Positions 22,201 to 35,629 are shown, counted from the first letter of the stretch. The stretch is DNA of 64,000 bases from Streblospio benedicti (GCA_019095985.1 CM032664.1:59109223-59173222); one strand, 5' to 3'. Notes: generated from the letters alone by a model not told the origin. Program-made: numbers and translations.

Positions 22201-24590
22201 AAATTATCCCATGTCTCATATTAAATCAAAATATCACAGTTCTCCAGTAAAGTGGTCAGTAATTTCAAAATGGAAGTTGGGGGTGGGGTATCAGAAGTTT
22301 AAAATGGAAAAATATGCTGTTCAGATTGTGTAACTTTACTGTGGCAAGCGTTTATATTTCTTAACAATGTATGTTAGTATAGAGATAAAAGCATTTAGAC
22401 ATTGCTTATTATCCGTAAGTCATGTATTGGAGAATTTAAGAAGACTGACACTATTCATTTAATCCTTATGTGCATGTACTGTCACTATTACATTGACCAA
22501 AAGACAGACATTTAAATTTGTGGTCATGAAAAAGAAAGTATTTGGAAAACGCAGTAAGAGTTGATTCACTGTGTATCACGCTAGACCACTTCTAGCTGTT
22601 TCTATTTTGGTTAATTGGGGATTTCCTTATATATACACAGGGCATGTGGAAATATAAAGGGGGGCATATGTTAGGTAAGCTATATACTTAAGTGGGGTAG
22701 GGGTGGGGGTCAAATACAATGCTGTCTTGTTTACAAAAACAAGAGAACACAGGAAGTTACATAATCGAATGATTTCACAACACGTAACGTGTTGTTTCAA
22801 TGGAACACGTCCAGTTTTACATGGGGAAGATAGGCAACTTCTTACGTGCGCCATGATGAAAATCATTCGGTTTAAATTTCTCTCCTGCAATGTGTTCTGA
22901 TAATTTTATTGCTGGCCTCTCAAGGCAGGCTATTCAAATTGTTCTACTTGTTCTCTTTGAGATTTTGAAGTGAAACAAATTTTCAGAATGCACAAAACAC
23001 ATCATACTGCTTCAATCAAAGCATTCAGCCACTGAGCATAACCTTTAAATGTAACACAGTCAATCGAAGAGATTCACCGATCAAACCCAAGGAAAAATAC
23101 AAAATATATTGGCACATACCTGTCAAAATATCTAGTATTTCAAAAGAGTTATCCGGACCATCCACCTAATAAATCCCTTATATGGTAAATACTTTACAAT
23201 TAGTTTTAAACAACTAAACAGATACACGTTGCTCACACAATGATCACTTCTTAAATACTGACAAAATTTGGCTTTCCTACTGAAGAAAACCTACTTTTGA
23301 CGGAGAACTTCATTCTACAAATGCCAAGTGGATAGCAATCTCGCCAAACCTCCCACCCAAAAGCATGTATATTGAATGCTACATTGGCAACCATTTGAAA
23401 AAGTTCATGTAAGTTTCGGATAAATTTCTCTATTGCTTGGACATTTTCCATGACTTTTAGTGAAAAAGCAACGGATTTTGGCTGGCAAAAGTTCTGGTGG
23501 GGCCAACTTTTGTGGAACACAATCCCTTTACAGGTGTACAACAAATAGTGGCTCCCAGACAGCCAAAATCAATGGGCCATGTTACACTGAATACTGAGCT
23601 CCTATAAATATTAGCTACAATATTTCGCATGTAAGCCCATAAAAATCTTTCGCATCGTTTAATTTTCCCGCTTTGTCTCTGGGTAATTTCTTTGTTTATA
23701 TGCAATAAACAACTCACATTGATGTGATGGCAAAACCCTGGCCAAATCACCAAACTAAACTGCTGATCACACAGGTGGCAGTTGCATAACGTATTGTTTG
23801 GATGCCACTTCAGTGACCAATGACATTGAATGACCAGCTGTTGGGGTGTCTTTGATCAGGGTCGCCTGGGTACAATGTCCCAAGCAGAGTCAGATATGTG
23901 ATGGCGATAAAGTTTCGTATGCTTCAACCACCTTGGACACACACACGCACGCGCGCACATGCACACATTATCAAGTCGTATTGATCTATTTTTAAAATAA
24001 AACATGAATGCAACCTAATACTGACTTGACAAACATAAATTTCAAAATCTGCAATTTTTCACTTGTTAAACAAATGTGTCCCCAAAAAGTAAGACTGCCT
24101 ATGAGAAATGTTCCAAGCCCTTTGTAAATAATAGATAAAAAAAGTCAGAAACAATAAAAAATAGCACCATATTTTCTATGTGTGGCTGCATAAAATATGT
24201 CACACTTTGTACACCTGTTAAGTACATCTGGATGTTATCTTTCTTTATATATGTATTTTACATGTCCAGGTCCAGGTCACAGGTGCCAGTTTTTCTCACT
24301 AATGGTGTCTCCAAATTATTCAATCACAATGGAAATTGACATTTCCAGCAATAAGTGTGAAATGTGACCTTTTATGAGAATATCTAATATAAATACCATC
24401 AATGCGGTGATTCAGTTAGAGCTAGTGTATGTATAAAATTTCAGTTACAAAATTGACTGGTGACAAAGAAATACACCCACACGTATTAATCGTCATTGAT
24501 GAATATCTATAAGGAAATGTTTTTTACACAGAACTTTTATTTTGTAAATATCAAAATGATTTAATAAGAGTCCAAAGGCAACAAACCAGT
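19260..24590. other. NFI first intron, upstream of the proximal first exon
   Basis: No supported gene. It contains a C-rich patch at 21280-21370, a piece near 22250-22370 related to the G-rich repeat at 39 kb (GTGGCAAGCGTTTAT shared), and an AC/GC dinucleotide run at 23938-23960. Open frames here lack splice or domain support. Confidence 0.5.
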
Positions 24591-24594
24591 GTTT

Positions 24595-25090
24595 ATGGTA
24601 GGACCAAATAATAGCTACAATAGACCTAAATATCGACCGTTGTTGATTTGTGGTCCGAGAGACACACTGTAACTGCCTCGTACTCTAACTTTGTAATCTC
24701 TTGGTGTAAAAAGCCACAGATTATCCATAATGCACAATAATAGGGACCATTGTGATCCATAAGAAAATGGTGCCCACTGGTCATTAGTGACACCTTAAAA
24801 ACAAATTTGAGTAACAAAGCTCTAAAGGTGTCCCTTATACAGGCGTCAACCAACAGCCATAATGGACCCAAATAGCAGACATTGTGTTAAATATGAATAA
24901 TTGCCAAAACGTCACTATTTGCAACTTACAAACGAAATTTGATAAATCTAGCTCTAACAATGCTACCTGTGCCCAGGTAACAAGGCGAAAATCAACAAGT
25001 AGCCATAATGGCTCCAAGTAGGGGCCAGTGTGGTCCTTATGATATAGGTGCTAAGAGTGAGACGTAACCATTTTCAAAGCTATCAGAAAA
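24595..25090. repeat. Dispersed tandem-like repeat, about three units
   Basis: Repeated segments with CATAATG-ACC-AAATAG, GGTCCATAAGAAA-TGGTGCC, and ACAAATTTGA-...AGCTCTAA-AATG. It belongs to the same family as 12950-13620 and 18010-18320. Confidence 0.6.
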
Positions 25091-25099
25091 AGTGTGTGT

Positions 25100-28000
25100 A
25101 TGGAAGACTGGTATGGAGTGTTACATGCTGCCCAGTCGGAGCCTGTCAACTAACTGCAGCTATTAGATCCTTGGGGCAAATTTGTGACCTGCCAATGCTC
25201 AACAACAAGCACATACTTTAATCATTATGACAGTTCATTTGTGTTTGTAATGCAATGCTTTATGATTCGAAAAAACAGTCTCCTGTACTGTACTATTGGA
25301 ATTTTGCTACTTGAGTACTTGCCTTCAATTTAGTCTGTTTCAGCATTATCATATATTGGACACAGAGGGTCAGTAATACAGTTGTAGCGCTGCCCAACAG
25401 TTCATTACTGGCTATTGGGAGTCGCACTGTTAATCAGCAGGCAATGATTGGCCCTTGTGGTGTTAACTGTTTTATGCAATGTCTGTGTTCCCCCAGTGCT
25501 AAATTGATGTTGGGCACTTAACAGCACATAGTGTTTGCCCCCAAAGTAGATTCTTTGGGTTGGGGGGGGGGTCATGTAGAGCACAGCTGAGGGAGGATCA
25601 GTAAAGTGAGACAAGATCCAAGGAGAGAAAGACAAGGACCAAACAACAGACATGGAACGCAGTCAGAAATATCTGACATCTGTGTTTGGATCAAACAGAT
25701 AAAAATGATAGAAAAGTCTGTAGGGGACGGTTGAGAAATAGACTGGGCAGCCACCACCTAAAATTGAGGAATAATTAGGGGCTGTCCAACTAAATTTAGT
25801 ATTTGATTTCAAGATTGAAATGAAATTTAAGCGCCCTAAACAAAACGATCTGTAGAGATAGCACTCAAAACACAGACAAAATAATGATCTGTAAGGTATC
25901 TGTAAGGTATATGGACTGTTTGGGTCCGTGTGAAATAGGCTCTGAGAGACAGATAGCACAACAATTGATCGTTTAGTTGTCCAAGATGACTCACAGAAGC
26001 ATGTTTTTTCAATCAAAAATATCGCAATATGTAGCGTTTTGGCTTCTGCAACAATGTTCAATCGAATTAGCATTATAGAAATATTGGTTTACAATATACA
26101 ACTTCAACCCAGAGTGATGGATGAGTTATTCAACAAGGTATTTTGTGAATGTCTTCTATTATCATCCAAAGTCACTTGTGGTTGCATACATACGATGATA
26201 CAAAGTTTTTTTACATTTGCCTAACCTGCCCCCTCGTTCATCCGGATATATCAATTTTCCGAATGTCCATCCAGTTTCCCAACATGTCCGAGGTTGTACT
26301 GTACGAATGTTTATAAAATCCATAAAAAGAACTACTTTTTATTTGGACAGCCGGCAGAAACGCTACTTGTGAAAAAAACTATCTCTCTACCTCAAAATCA
26401 TTAAGTTTTGTAAATATTTTACAGATAACTATGGTTGTCTTTTAAAGTAAACAACACAATGAACATTTATTCCTCTTATCAGAAAAAATGCAAATCTTAT
26501 TATGTGCAAGAAACAACTCCAATACTTCTAACACTTAATTAGTAATCAACTGACCTTTGAAGTTTTAAGGTGAAAGGTGGCTTCTTATTGTTGCTACAAT
26601 ATTAGTACATGGTTAGGAGTAATTCTCTATTGTGTTTGTTACTATAACTATGTATTCATTATTGTATCATTTGCTTGCTATTTGATGGTGATGAGCACTC
26701 ATACTATGATATAAGGAAGAAAACATATATCGTGATTTCAAAATGTCACATTCAACTAGTCAAAATAAATCGACACCGATGAATATCAGCTGTTTTAAAT
26801 AATATTTTAGACCAATAAATCGATAATCGCTTATTACATGATAAAAGTGAGATGGAGAATACATTTTATAACAGACATGTCAATATGTGTAAAGAAAAAA
26901 AATAATTCTAAAGGCCCTAGATTTTATTTTTTATCTTGGACGTAATATTACGAGTATGGTGTTTTTCGCAGGCGTTTTTTCTTCTTCTGTCAAACCAGCA
27001 AAATATCTAGGTAATGAAGGGTTAAAATGTTTGTCAATATGCATGATACAAAGCATACTATTCTTGTCTGGTAATAAACATAATTTGTACCCATTCTTAT
27101 TTTGACATATCAATGTAAGGTAGCAAATTCATCCATAAATCTCTAAAATGAATTCCAGGTCTATGTACTGATGAAAATAATTAATATATAGTAAAATATA
27201 CATATATGTAATGACTTATTATTTATAACTATAAACCTATATGTAATGATAACAATAATACTTCTTCTGTGTTTATAAGGCCTGCCTATGTTTTGCCACA
27301 GGCGATGCTTCAATGTAAAGAGAGAATGGCATTGAAATACATATTGCCTCTGGGGGTGAATATGTGAAGAAGTCATTGTCATTTAACTGTACTATTACTG
27401 GGACTTTCTTTTTCAATGAACGAGTAGATAACTCTCTGAAATAATGGATATTTGTACTTCCACAAGTACAAGAACATTGTTTTGTTCCATCTTCACACAT
27501 AATTTTAATCAAAAAGAGATGTAAAATACTTTTCACTTCCAGCAATTTAAGCTTTTTGACAAATATTTGATCCACCAAAAACTAGCATGAGGTAAAATAA
27601 TAATGGATACATTGTTAGTACCTCTAGTCTTTTAATAGGTATGAAACTCAACTTATCACCAGGTCTACAGCCCAACGACTTTATGAGACAACTCAGTACA
27701 GCCCTGATGGAGCACACAATCCACAACCACACTTCAATGACACTTTCTGTTCACAGCATTCACCACTACAGCCCTTAAAAGGCCCACCCAGTTTTGCCTT
27801 GGGCTTGTTTTTTTGAGACAAAGTATGTGACAATAATGATAAATAAGCCCAGTTGAATGCATCCATGCATGGTAACGTTAGTCTTCATTGACTTATATAA
27901 TATTGTTTATATGTTAGAGGTTCAGGTTCATAGGTCCAGTAGTCAGTTAATAAATTTTAGCAGGATGCAAATGGTATCCATTGAAAGCACCCGTGGTTAC

Positions 28001-30490
28001 CTTCTGTTTCATCGAAAGCTCCCTTGGAAGCACTCTGGAGGGCCTTGAGGGGAACCCTTCTGATTGCATGGGCATCTTTTTATTTGTTATGGACTACAAC
28101 ATGCCTAACAGCTAGCTGTCAATTTGAGGGTCAGTGTCACACTGTTACATAACACTATTGATCCATATTGATCCATTTAAGCCAATCAATACCGAGGAGG
28201 ATTGGACTGGGTAAACCGATACTATCTGACGTGAGCAGCCATGCGTAAGATGCGCATCAACAAGCGCGAGAAAAGTACTTAGTATAGCTACATGCCATAT
28301 ATTGTGTACGGATGATGTGGTTTTATAGTGCATCACATAACACAGCAGATGTCCCACATCAATGGAGCTGGGTGGATTTTTTTGCTGTAGCCGAGTTGCC
28401 CTAATCGGAGCTACAGCTCGGTGACTTGAACACCGCGCAGCCCAAATACCGGTCCATGACCGTACCGTGTCTGTATCAAATAGATGGAAATTATTTTGGC
28501 CGACGTAGCGGCAACTAGCAGCGGGTGGTCGACCTCTGATCAACTGTATTCAGGCAGATAAACCGGCCAATGCGGTGAAAGATTAATTCCAAGTATTTTT
28601 TAGTTGGGTGACAATTCCCATCCGATAGTTGGCCATACACCAGCCAATGTGATAAGGATGGAACTGTGATGGAGAAGCTTGTTGAGAGCACGTCAACTTT
28701 TAACGCCCTCATTAAATTTTCCCTGAATCCATGCAAACCGATGTGTTTTCAAGCCTCAAACGCCGGTCAATGATAGCGGTAGTCTGGCCAGTGTTTGGCG
28801 AAAATAGCATTGCTGGCTCATCGGAATCTCATCTACCGTGCTATGTGACTTACTGTATTATACTAGTATATGGTACAGATGCGCACGTCGCCACTTCGAC
28901 ATGCGTCAGCAGAGCGTTACGTCACTAAAATGTGCTCTAAAATGTAAGCATGACGATATGTTGACATATGTTGAGGTGCTGGCATACGCATCTATACCTT
29001 CAAGATAGATAGTCTATGGGTGATGTTCTCTCATGTAAAGGCTAGATCTAATCTCATTCATGACCATTCATTCACACTCATTCATCAACTTTTCCACTAA
29101 TCTTATACTATATCTTTAAAAGATGACTAAAATACTTTTTAGTATATGGTAGCAAGAAATAAAACGTGGGCATACATTTACAAACATTTGTGAGAAATGC
29201 ACGAAACTATGAAACTATTTAGATCTAGATCTAATATTTGGTCGGCCATATTGCCCTAATTATCGATACAAAAATGACAGAATACAAAATGGAACTGTCA
29301 GCTACTTTCACTGAGTTTGTCGGTGTGAAAATGAACTAAAAGAGGTAATAAGTACGTAATAGGTCGCTTCCCTCTAGATGTGAGTGTAGCTTAATACGTT
29401 TTATGACAAACAAACAGGGACAATTAACGTTTGCAATTCTAGATCTAAAACCATCGCCTATACACACACCCAATATGCTTACCATGGTCATTTTATGACG
29501 CGTTTTCCAGTAGAAATCATCGTTTCAAGCAGTCACTACTACTTTTATCATATCATCTAGTACTTCCCGTTTGCACCCGTGGCCTACTTATTCACAATTT
29601 TGGGTATAATCCAGCGAAAATTGGCAAAATCCGTCCAGACTTGGTTGCAATGGCGTAGTAGTAGCAATATATCTATTGTTGATGTTATTTCCGTATTTGG
29701 TAAGAGGCAGTCATTCATAAATAGGTCAGCCAATAAAAAATGAATATATCGACCTAACCTGACATATTTACCGAATGATTGACGGAATGGGTGGAGTTCC
29801 GACTTAAAATGTAAACTTATGAATATTCGGAGCTTTGAAATTTACTCTTAAATTGAATGGGATTGCATAAATTGACAGTCTTTAATGAGACAAATGAGTT
29901 TAACAATTTGAAACACCACCTCATCTTGGTCAGTGAGAAATCAGTAATGTGATTTCGGAAATCAAACCGGCGTGCATAACCACGCCCACACATATTCATT
30001 CACGGAAACGAACCGGGGGTGTCACAAATATATCTATTTACGTGTGGGGATGTCACAACCCATATTCAATAAGGTCTCTCACACTAGCTATAGTTTTCAA
30101 ACTAGGTGAGTTCTTTTATGTGCACCACCAATCCTTCGAATCAATAGTCAGAGAGACGGGGCGGGTGCTTCGGTGGACCGTTCAAGGAATGATAAAAGTA
30201 TGTTTTCAAATTTGAGCTACTGAGGAATGATAAAGTAGATTTGGCATTTGTGAGAATTTCCCATACGAAATATTGTAACTTTTACTAGATCTAGGTTTTA
30301 ATGATATATATGCTCTTTTTCAAGTGTATTGCCCTAATTATGCTGCATACCAGGTACATTCAACTTTACTAGATCTAGGAGTTTTGTGTAATCAAAATGT
30401 AAGTTTCTGTGTCACCAACATAATGTTGGTTTCTACATACATATGAATCATTGTAAGCTACACATTGCAGATTTGACCTCTGACCTCCAT
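25100..30490. other. NFI first intron, no gene supported
   Basis: A poly-G run at 25562-25571 and GC-balanced, CpG-containing stretches at 28140-28930 and 29450-30230 were noted. They have no recognised open frames and no repeat partner in this window. They may be older mobile DNA or regulatory sequence. Confidence 0.4.
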
Positions 30491-30494
30491 GGCT

Positions 30495-31350
30495 GCAATG
30501 TTTTTAAATGGTTGACTAAGATATGTATCTGTATAATATTCTGCAAATTCCAAATTGGACATCGCACAGAAGTGATGTCCCCTCTAGTTGCGGTCTGGGA
30601 CGTCCTTGTCAGGGTGTATGGACCCTGCTGTTGAGGGGGTAGGCTGTATAATAGTATCAGCTGGAAGCAGATTTCATGGAGGTATTGTTCTTTGCAGGGC
30701 ATGGAGGAAGGATTATTTTTAGGCTTTGGTTTTAGTTGTAATATGACAAAATTTATCAATGTTTTACACGGGTAGGAGTGTCAGAACTGATTACGATATC
30801 ATTGGTAGGTGTTTTACCAGACCATGTATTGGTTTATACAGCATTTTCAATCTGAGGTCTTCTTTTCTGTCCTTGAAGGATAGCCAGCCCAGGGCTCTCA
30901 ACATTTCTGTCACACTGTTTGTCCTTGAAGGGTCATTTGACATGAAGCGCAAAGAACATTGTCGGACTGCTTCCAAAAAGTTTACATATTCCTTGATGTA
31001 GGGATCCCAGGCAGAAGCATTATATTCTAACACAGATCTGATGAGTGTGAAGTAGGCTCCTTCCCTTAACTCTCTGAGGCAGCACCGGAGGTTCCTCTAC
31101 AGGAATCCAATCTTTGAATTGGCCTTGCCAACCGTTGAAGCAATGTGTTTGGACCAGGATAAGTCATCCGTGATGGTAAATCCTAGATATTTGATGCTAG
31201 TCACCTCATCATGTATCTGGCCACCAAGAGTGTACATGGGTGTGAGCTTATCTCTCCCTCTACCAATCCTCATGATCTCACACTTCCTGGATTAAATTCT
31301 ATCCCCCAAATTAGACACCACTCCCCTACTGCAGACAAAGCTGGTCCTCA
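30495..31350 (-). mobile_element. 5'-truncated LINE, C-terminal reverse transcriptase region
   Basis: On the minus strand from about 31300 downward it reads KCEIMRIGRGRDKLTPMYTL, IKYLGFTITDDLSWSKHI, then VLEYNASAWDPYIKEYVNFL, SVTEMLRALGWLSFKDRKED and LRLKMLYKPIHGLVKHLP. This is the well-known thumb/C-terminal region of jockey/CR1-like non-LTR reverse transcriptases (IKYLG, LEYA..VWDPY, MLxxLGWxxLxxRR, LxxLYKIxHGLV). An in-frame stop falls between the IKYLG and LEYN blocks, so the copy is inactive. The 3' untranslated part (30495-30690) is repeated at 32948-33160. Confidence 0.85.
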
Positions 31351-32199
31351 ATATTCCAAATGACCCTATGTATGAGTCAATAAATCTATGCGCCTAGTCA
31401 ACTTAGAATCATGATCTTAGTGACTAAACATGTACAATGAGGCCAAATATTCTAATTAAACAGTATCTTTGACCTCTGATCTCCAAGTATTCTTATGAAA
31501 CTATACTTTCAAACATTTATCATGCTTTTGCATTCTTTGCTATCGTGCTCCAGAATCGCCTTGTAAAAATGAGTTGTATCGGTACTGACCATGTACATGG
31601 CTAGTTGTCAGTCAGGCTACTTTCAACCCAGTTTCAAGATGCACCGATTCAAAATTTTCAGACATAATAACAGCAATGTTAGTATATATAAAATTCTTTA
31701 AAGTGTAACTTCTTTAACCTTAAATGTGTTCATCGTGTGGGAATTCATATATTAGCATGATCAGTTAATCTTATCACACCATCATTTTCTTACTCACTGG
31801 TTGACAGTTTGGGCAAATACTGCTGCCATTTTCTTAACCTCTCTGCGCATGTCAAAGGTCACTTGGCACGAGTTCCGAAAGAACACATGAAGTACATGGA
31901 TCATAATGGTAAGGGAACATTCACCAAATCCACAAGCAAAGGAAAGAATCCCTAACACAGATAAACAAAAATGCTGTTACTGATCATGTCAATCAGAATG
32001 ACCATGAAGTTAGTGCGTTGGATCGGGCAAATGACATGAACAAGCACCATCAGAGAAGCGATAAAGGAGTCACAAAGATATGGGTGCAGATGCAACTCAT
32101 GAACAGGGATGAGGAGGCCTACCGACTCTCTCATGTGTATGACACGATTTTCGATACAGAAAGTTGTGCAGAGTGACCCTTGACATGCGTGGAGGCATT

Positions 32200-32275
32200 T
32201 AAAAATGGTAGCAGTTGTTGCCGAAACTGTCAAGCAATAAATAAAAAATGATAGTGTTGTGATAAGATAAACTAA
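32200..32275. repeat. Half-copy of the 15.8-kb palindrome arm
   Basis: AAAAATGGTAGCAGTTGTTG then CCGAAACTGTCAAGCAATAAA resembles the right arm of the palindrome at 15716-15870. Only one arm is present. Confidence 0.55.
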
Positions 32276-32771
32276 TCATGCAAGTTTACCTACTTTGTTA
32301 TTGGCAATGTTTGACTTGGTACTCACTCTAAATCTAGGATGAGGATATCTAGATACGACAAACCTACAGAAAAAATAGAACACCATATTCACTCTTGCTT
32401 ACAGATCACAAGTGTCCATAGCCATAAAACATGAATGAAAGTTTTTTTTAACATTGTACATACCATGGAAGTGAGCTAAATGAGTATTCTTTTTAACGTC
32501 ACACACTTTCAATGATAAGTAGGGCATCATTGCTTTACATATAGCTGGCATGAAACTAAATGTATACCACAATGATTTGTAAAAAAGAAGAAGAATATTG
32601 GTACATGCCAGTTTATTTTAAGATAGTGTTGAAATTGTTTTTAAAAAAAGAATGATAAATATAAAACCAGGTTCATTGTGTAACATGACTTATTTCATCA
32701 GGACTCGTTCTTACACTTGGTGCTACAGGGCTCCGACCACTAGATAAATGCTCAATTGTGAGATCTGCTTC

Positions 32772-33570
32772 TCTGGCCTAATGGATGGGGAGTTGGACTC
32801 ATGATATGACCAGAAAGTCGTGGGTTTGATTCCCGGTCGAGTCTGGACCGTGGGTGTGGAGAAAACTTACACCTAACAGGTTGCATACTGCTTTGTGGTA
32901 CCTACATGTTAAATAGGTGTCGGTTAGGGAACGACCATAAATAATGATACACATATGGCTGCAATGTTTTTAAATGGCTGACTAAAATATGTATCCGTAT
33001 TTGTATAGTATTCTGCAAATTCCAAATTGGACATCGCACAGAAGTGACGTCCCCTCTAGTTGCGGTCTGGGACATCCATGTCAGAGTGTATGGACCCTGC
33101 CGTCGAGGGGGTAGGCTGTATAATAGTCTCAGCTGGAAGCACCACTGAGGTATTGTCCATTTTGGGGGGCTTGAAAAAAAGTTAACTGACCCCCCACCAT
33201 CAACATTTTAAAAAGTTGAGTGACCCCCCCCCCCCTCGCGCTAAAGCAAAAGTCGTCTACATAGACATTGCATTTTTTACAATTGCTGAATAAAAAGAAA
33301 ATATTTGAAAAAATACGCCGTAACGTGATATACCACCTTTTTGGACGACATCCCCCGGTATCATTATGTATGATCGTTCCCTTAGGCTAGAGAACACAAA
33401 TGTGAATGATAAGCCCGTCTGGAATACGGTAGCATTGTGCTGCATGCTCCCCGGGAAGTTGAGAAAGATATAGTGTCACAAGGATGCCAATGACCTGGTG
33501 TAAAATGTAGAGAGAAAAATACTTGGATTATGACTATAAACTACCACATTTACATTTACACACCCAGCAA
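32772..33570 (+). mobile_element. SINE copy split by an inserted LINE fragment
   Basis: The SINE head (CTGGCCTAATGGATGGGG, B-box GGTTTGATTCCCGG) runs to about 32935. The SINE tail (GGAAGTTGAGAAAGATA then CAATGACCTGGTGTAAAATG) resumes at about 33443 and ends near 33570. Between them lie a LINE 3' piece (32948-33160) and about 280 further bases including C/G runs. The nesting gives relative order: the SINE came first. Confidence 0.7.
32948..33160 (-). mobile_element. LINE 3'-end fragment
   Basis: TGGCTGCAATGTTTTTAAAT, GGACATCGCACAGAAGTGA, TCCCCTCTAGTTGCGGTCTG and GAGGGGGTAGGCTGTATAAT all recur in the same order and strand at 30495-30690, the 3' end of the LINE fragment there. This is a short 5'-truncated copy within a SINE. 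Confidence 0.8.
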
Positions 33571-33969
33571 CCGGGCCTGCAACCAACTGGTGACAGGCAC
33601 AAAGAGCATTGGGCCATTCAGTCCATTTCATTTCCATGTCTCCATTTTCTGTTTGTAGCCACCCATTCAGCTGGAGATGGTAAGTTGGGTATGGAAACAA
33701 CTGTTTTTGCAGCCCAGACATGGCCTACCTGATATATCCGGACCTAAAAGCACAGTTGACATTTGATGCGTTTGACTGCTTGGAGTCCTCTGAACATCTT
33801 TCCTGAACCAAATTCAATCCAAATCTCATTGATGTTGAGCTGTGGAACAGCTGGTATGGCTAACACCAGCACATCAGAGTCAACTGTGTGGATCATCACT
33901 TCGCAACAACCATGATTATAAGAGTACGCTATCCTTGAATGAGTTCATGGTGTTGGTAATAAAGTAAAT

Positions 33970-34040
33970 TTATTATTTTCATCTTTCACAACACTAAAGA
34001 ATTTATATACGTTTGACAGTTTCGTCCATTTTTAATAAAT
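33970..34040. repeat. Half-copy of the 15.8-kb palindrome arm
   Basis: CATCTTTCACAACACTAAAG...GTTTGACAGTTTCGTCCATTTT resembles the left arm of the palindrome at 15716-15870. Only one arm is present, in the opposite arm sense to the 32.2-kb copy. Confidence 0.5.
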
Positions 34041-34403
34041 TTTATGTTTTGAGATCAGCCTATCCATGCACAAGTGACATCTTTGTCTGCTAGCGCTCAC
34101 TTGTGCAGACAAAGATACCACAAGTGCATAGTCAATAAAAATCTACATGCAATGATCACCGAGTGATTATGTGGTGTAGGGGGTTCCGGATTACAAGGAA
34201 AAAGTAGTATGCTCATGACAAATTCCGAATTCACAATATCTTACACGACATGCTTTTCGTCCCACGTGTAAAATGCATGGGGAAAATTTTCACTATATTA
34301 ATTTCCGACGTCATTTTTTCCTTAGAGGTATTCGAATCAGAACAATGCAAATGAAATTTACTTTGGCAAACTGTAATGAAAGTCATGAAACAACCAAGCG
34401 TCG

Positions 34404-34620
34404 ATGGTGACACGCCTCACTACGCATGTGACCGGTCTGTAGTGTATCAGGATGTTGTGAGTTCGAATCCACAGCCACCCAAAGCTTTACACAGGCTTCC
34501 CCGAAAATTTCACAATTGGCTGATGTATACAGCCTCAGGTGCTTCGTACAAGCCCCCGGGTAATCTCCCAAAGGATACCCCGCAGTTTAACCAGGTAGAA
34601 ATTCTAAATTAACAGGAGGG
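34404..34620 (+). mobile_element. tRNA-derived SINE, second family, copy 1
   Basis: GCCTCACTACGCATGTGACC followed by GTTGTGAGTTCGAATCCAC gives a B-box-like GAGTTCGAATCC; the body includes CAGCCACCCAAAGCTTTACA. A second head copy lies at 34892-34995. The body differs from the GGTTCGATTC family. Confidence 0.6.
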
Positions 34621-34891
34621 CGAGGCTACGGCCAGAAATCTATGACCCGAGGCCTCAGGCCCCAGTTGTCAAAGAATAAAGAGTTTGGGGAGATGGTCAC
34701 AAAAGTGGCCCAGGGCACCATGTTCTCGGGTGGCACATGCACCTGAGACATGTTCGGGGCAAGGTACAGACAAGTTTCAGTCGCGCCGCCAACTGGCTAC
34801 AGTGGTCCCGCCAAGCAGAGGTCAGCAGAACTGTAGTACCGATACTGTCTGTATAACACTGCGGCGCCTGTCATCGTGTGCGACGGTTAGT

Positions 34892-35020
34892 GCCAACAGC
34901 CTCACTACGCATATGACCAGTATGTAGAGTATCAGGAGGTTGTGAGTTCGAGTCCACAGCCACCCAAAGCTTTACAGGATTCCCCCAAAAAGTTCACAAA
35001 TTATCACACAGCCAGGATGT
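34892..35020 (+). mobile_element. tRNA-derived SINE, second family, copy 2
   Basis: GCCTCACTACGCATATGACC, GTTGTGAGTTCGAGTCCAC and CAGCCACCCAAAGCTTTACA match the copy at 34404 with few changes, followed by divergent sequence. Confidence 0.6.
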
Positions 35021-35227
35021 TTGTGTTTAGAAATGGTTCAGATCCCTAGTGGTGGCTAAAGTGAAAGAAAGGTAATAATTTCTTATATTAATGTGGTGTG
35101 TAAGTGTATAGTCATTGTTCATATATAGTTTGTGCTCGTAAACAACGAGCTGCTGTCTACTAACATTTCCAGCTTGCTCTTATTACCAACAGACAAAGTT
35201 GTTCTCAAGCACCCACCCACTCACTCG

Positions 35228-35294
35228 ATCACTCACTCACTCACTCACTCACTCACTCACTCACTCACTCACGCACGCACGCACGCACGCACCC
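35228..35294. repeat. (ACTC)n then (ACGC)n microsatellite
   Basis: About 11 ACTC units pass into about six ACGC units. The tract lies about 30 bases downstream of the distal NFI first-exon donor. It generates spurious open frames on the plus strand. Confidence 0.95.
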
Positions 35295-35327
35295 ACACTA
35301 GTCTCACACGGTACGTTGTGTACTCAC

Positions 35328-35531
35328 CACGAGCGTGCCCATGTGTGTGGTGTGGTGCGGCGGCTGCCCGCTCCAGCACCCCGCCACCTCCATCACACCG
35401 TCCCCGCTGCCGCACGCTGCCGGCCGCAGCCGCCCGTCTCCCCCGCCGGTGGCGGCGGCCAGGTGGTGGTGGTGTCCGGCTGCCGGGTACCCGCCACCGT
35501 ACTGCGGGTAGTACCCGCCCAGCGCCGCCAT
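35328..35531 (-). CDS. Candidate distal first coding exon of NFI
   Basis: Opens at ATG 35531-35529 and gives 68 codons: MAALGGYYPQYGGGYPAAG, an HHHH run, Gly/Ala-rich sequence, then GTLV and a consensus donor (GTG/gtgagt). The phase-0 donor fits the phase-0 acceptor of the DEFHPF exon at 16087. GC-rich, CpG-rich sequence and a TATA-like box about 100 bases upstream of the ATG support a promoter-proximal exon. NFI genes are known for alternative first exons feeding the DNA-binding exon. No sequence conservation in these 68 residues is recognised, so assignment rests on strand, phase, splice site and position. No other minus-strand gene is seen between here and NFI. Confidence 0.55.
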
Positions 35532-35629
35532 GAGGGGCGGCCCCGCGGGGTCAGCGCCGCCGCACCACAGCTTGGGGCGGAGGAGGAGGAGGAGCGTCCA
35601 GCGGCAAGATACCGTATGTTTGATTTATA

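Noticed and set aside
27273-27578. 101-codon minus-strand frame with several cysteines
   Set aside because: No recognisable domain and no splice context; not enough to call.
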